64,000 nucleotides of DNA from Lineus longissimus. Taxonomy: Eukaryota; Nemertea; Pilidiophora; Heteronemertea; Lineidae. Position 1 is the first letter of the stretch. Each line of letters begins with the position of its first letter. Position numbers and translations under genes: made by a program. Shown piece after piece: positions 62,559 to 64,000 of the stretch. The stretch spans positions 14,384,001-14,448,000 of the forward strand of contig NC_088317.1 in the NCBI RefSeq assembly GCF_910592395.1. The letters are read 5' to 3'. The notes beneath the pieces are model-generated. The model saw only the letters and a program-made list of their open reading frames with translations. It ran no database searches and had not been told where the DNA came from.

Positions 62559-64000
62559 ATGGATGCTTTTAGAAGTAGTAAGACTCTCATCAGCACTTCA
62601 TTCATCCTGGCAATTTTCACCGATGCCTCAATGATTTATCTCAAGATTTCTCTGACGCCAGCCGTTGTTCGGGAGTTACTATTCGACCGATGTAACTGTT
62701 CCGGGTACAGTGCCTATTCAGGCCTAACAGAGGCAAACAATACACGGGTCAACCAACACATTGATGGGAATTCAACATCTGCTAAAAGCCTAAACGGATT
62801 TTGTCGAAAAGGGAATTCATCCGCTTGTTTGTCTGATGATGCAGTAGTCATCAAGACAACACCCAGTGTAGGGGCCGTTATAGGGGTGTCTGGTCTGGCT
62901 GAATTTATGGCAAGTCCGCTCGTAGCCTACTTGTGCGCAACATACGGACATCGTTCCCTTTTCTTAGTCGGGGCTATCCTTGAACTCATCAGCAGTGCAG
63001 GATTTCTCCTTGCCCCGAATGTTATTGTTCTAGCAATAGCGAGTGCGTTCCAAGGATTTTCCTGTGTAATCATCTTCGTGAGCGGTTTGGTCATGGTAAC
63101 GGACGTGTTTGGCCCCGAGGAATGTGGCAAGGTTATATCAAATTCATACGGCCTGACAACTCCAATAGCAGGCATTATTGCGTTCATACTTGGTAGCATA
63201 GGATATCAATATTTCGGTCTTGCTTTACCCATGGGGTCGATCGCCGCGATAGCTTTGGTTGACTGTATCGTTCGACTTTTGATCATACCAAATAGCCACC
63301 TAGAGAATAAGGAAAAAACACCACAGAAGGAATTGATAGTTGGGAAAGTAAAATCTTACGGGGGCCAAAGTGGGTCGGATTCCTCTATTTTTCCAGTTCA
63401 AAATGGGAATGACTCCTCGAATCAAGGCCTTGGCGATTCTTTAAGTATGCCAATCGAAGCTGATGATCTAAAATGTAGGAATCAAGCCAGTTACAAAGAC
63501 TTGCTATCCGACGTCGTCGTTATCGAGTTACTGGTAGCTATCTTGCTCGCCAGTCTCTGTTGCAGTTTGATTGTTTCAACCGCTCCGAATCGCTCAATCA
63601 ACGTGCTCGAGGCGGAGCAATGGCAAGTTGGTGTCATCCTCGGAATAGCCCCGTGCGCCCAATTCTTGGTGGCCGTTATGACGGTGAGAATTCTATCCAA
63701 GGAAAACCTATGGATATTCATTCTTGGGACACTTCTATGGATTACATTTTCATTAATAACCTATCCTCTAACTACGAATGTCTGGTGGACCGTAGTACCC
63801 GAGATATCTTACCGCGGTGTGGCACTGTCGTTGGGTCAGGTCTACTTTGGGAACTTGTACCACTTGCTTCTGCAGAACCGCCATGAAGACGCCGCTGCAA
63901 AGGTGTTCGCACTCGTGAAAGCGGCCAATGTTCTAGGGAACGGTGTCGGCCCATTCGTGGGCTATCTGTTACAGTACACGTCGTTCATGGTGCTATATTA
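62559..64000 (+). CDS. SLC18-like vesicular amine transporter homologue, second copy, open to window end
   Basis: The frame from ATG 62559 is open for 480 codons to the edge with no intron or stop. It is cut in the penultimate hydrophobic segment by the window end. It is the inverted paralogue of 13230-14747. By hand count about 40 substitutions occur over the shared stretch, plus a five-residue insertion (DSSNQ-like) in the cytosolic linker between the two halves. Changes cluster in the lumenal loop after TM1 and in that linker, while helices are nearly unchanged. The sequons NCS, NNT, NST and NSS are kept in the loop. Both copies therefore look functional rather than one being a pseudogene. 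The expected full length is about 510 residues. Confidence 0.88.
   Translation, partial: MDAFRSSKTLISTSFILAIFTDASMIYLKISLTPAVVRELLFDRCNCSGYSAYSGLTEANNTRVNQHIDGNSTSAKSLNGFCRKGNSSACLSDDAVVIKTTPSVGAVIGVSGLAEFMASPLVAYLCATYGHRSLFLVGAILELISSAGFLLAPNVIVLAIASAFQGFSCVIIFVSGLVMVTDVFGPEECGKVISNSYGLTTPIAGIIAFILGSIGYQYFGLALPMGSIAAIALVDCIVRLLIIPNSHLENKEKTPQKELIVGKVKSYGGQSGSDSSIFPVQNGNDSSNQGLGDSLSMPIEADDLKCRNQASYKDLLSDVVVIELLVAILLASLCCSLIVSTAPNRSINVLEAEQWQVGVILGIAPCAQFLVAVMTVRILSKENLWIFILGTLLWITFSLITYPLTTNVWWTVVPEISYRGVALSLGQVYFGNLYHLLLQNRHEDAAAKVFALVKAANVLGNGVGPFVGYLLQYTSFMVLY

Larger units (their letters stand above)
60690..64000. repeat. Right arm of the inverted segmental duplication
   Basis: Reverse-complement match to about 13230-15990 (see the left arm). 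It differs by a transposon at 61328-61691, about 300 bp of extra DNA at 61805-62110, and only one copy of the unit duplicated at 14935-15460. The arm continues past the window end. Confidence 0.85.

Noticed and set aside
63491-63954. ORFs antisense or out of frame to the second SLC18-like copy (mirrored at 13270-13701 and 14107-14364)
   Set aside because: They are shadows of the conserved coding sequence, present in both paralogues for that reason.
1-64000. CRISPR arrays, operons or prokaryotic features
   Set aside because: None seen. Tandem repeats here lack uniform spacers, and genes have spliceosomal introns.

Overview
This is a window of a large, intron-rich animal genome. Genes are split by GT/AG introns, there is no bacterial gene packing, and many short transposons are present. 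The gene content (vesicular amine-like and monocarboxylate-like transporters, mosaic SRCR, CUB, LamG, C-type lectin and sushi receptors) and the repeat types suggest a marine invertebrate such as a lophotrochozoan, echinoderm, hemichordate or amphioxus. The sequence alone does not let me choose among these.

Layout. Positions 1285-8946 (+) hold a three-exon SLC16/MCT-like transporter of 650 residues. Positions 13230-14747 (-) hold an intronless SLC18-like transporter of 505 residues. A close second copy starts at 62559 (+) and runs off the window end. The two copies and their upstream DNA form the arms of an inverted segmental duplication (about 13.2-16.0 kb and 60.7-64.0+ kb).

The roughly 45-kb spacer holds two cell-surface receptor genes on opposite strands. 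One (-, 30018 to 20781, 11 exons, 700 residues) encodes signal peptide, three SRCR domains, CUB, Thr/Pro-rich linker, transmembrane helix and a tyrosine-rich tail with an ITAM-like motif. The other (+, 16820 to 57000 or 59358) encodes signal peptide, LamG-like domain, Thr-rich linker, C-type lectin domain, four sushi domains and a membrane anchor. It has two alternative terminal exons and a second possible signal-peptide exon. The SRCR gene lies inside the first intron of the mosaic gene. Reading phases agree at every junction in both models.

Mobile DNA is abundant: a 5'-truncated LINE flanked by identical 349-bp direct repeats, many MITE-like inverted-repeat elements, tRNA-derived SINE pieces, long fold-back elements and minisatellites. 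The LINE sits at an exon edge of the SRCR gene, and the duplicated target restores the exon and its splice donor. The receptor pair looks like innate immune or recognition machinery. That is inference from domain content; no function is proven here.
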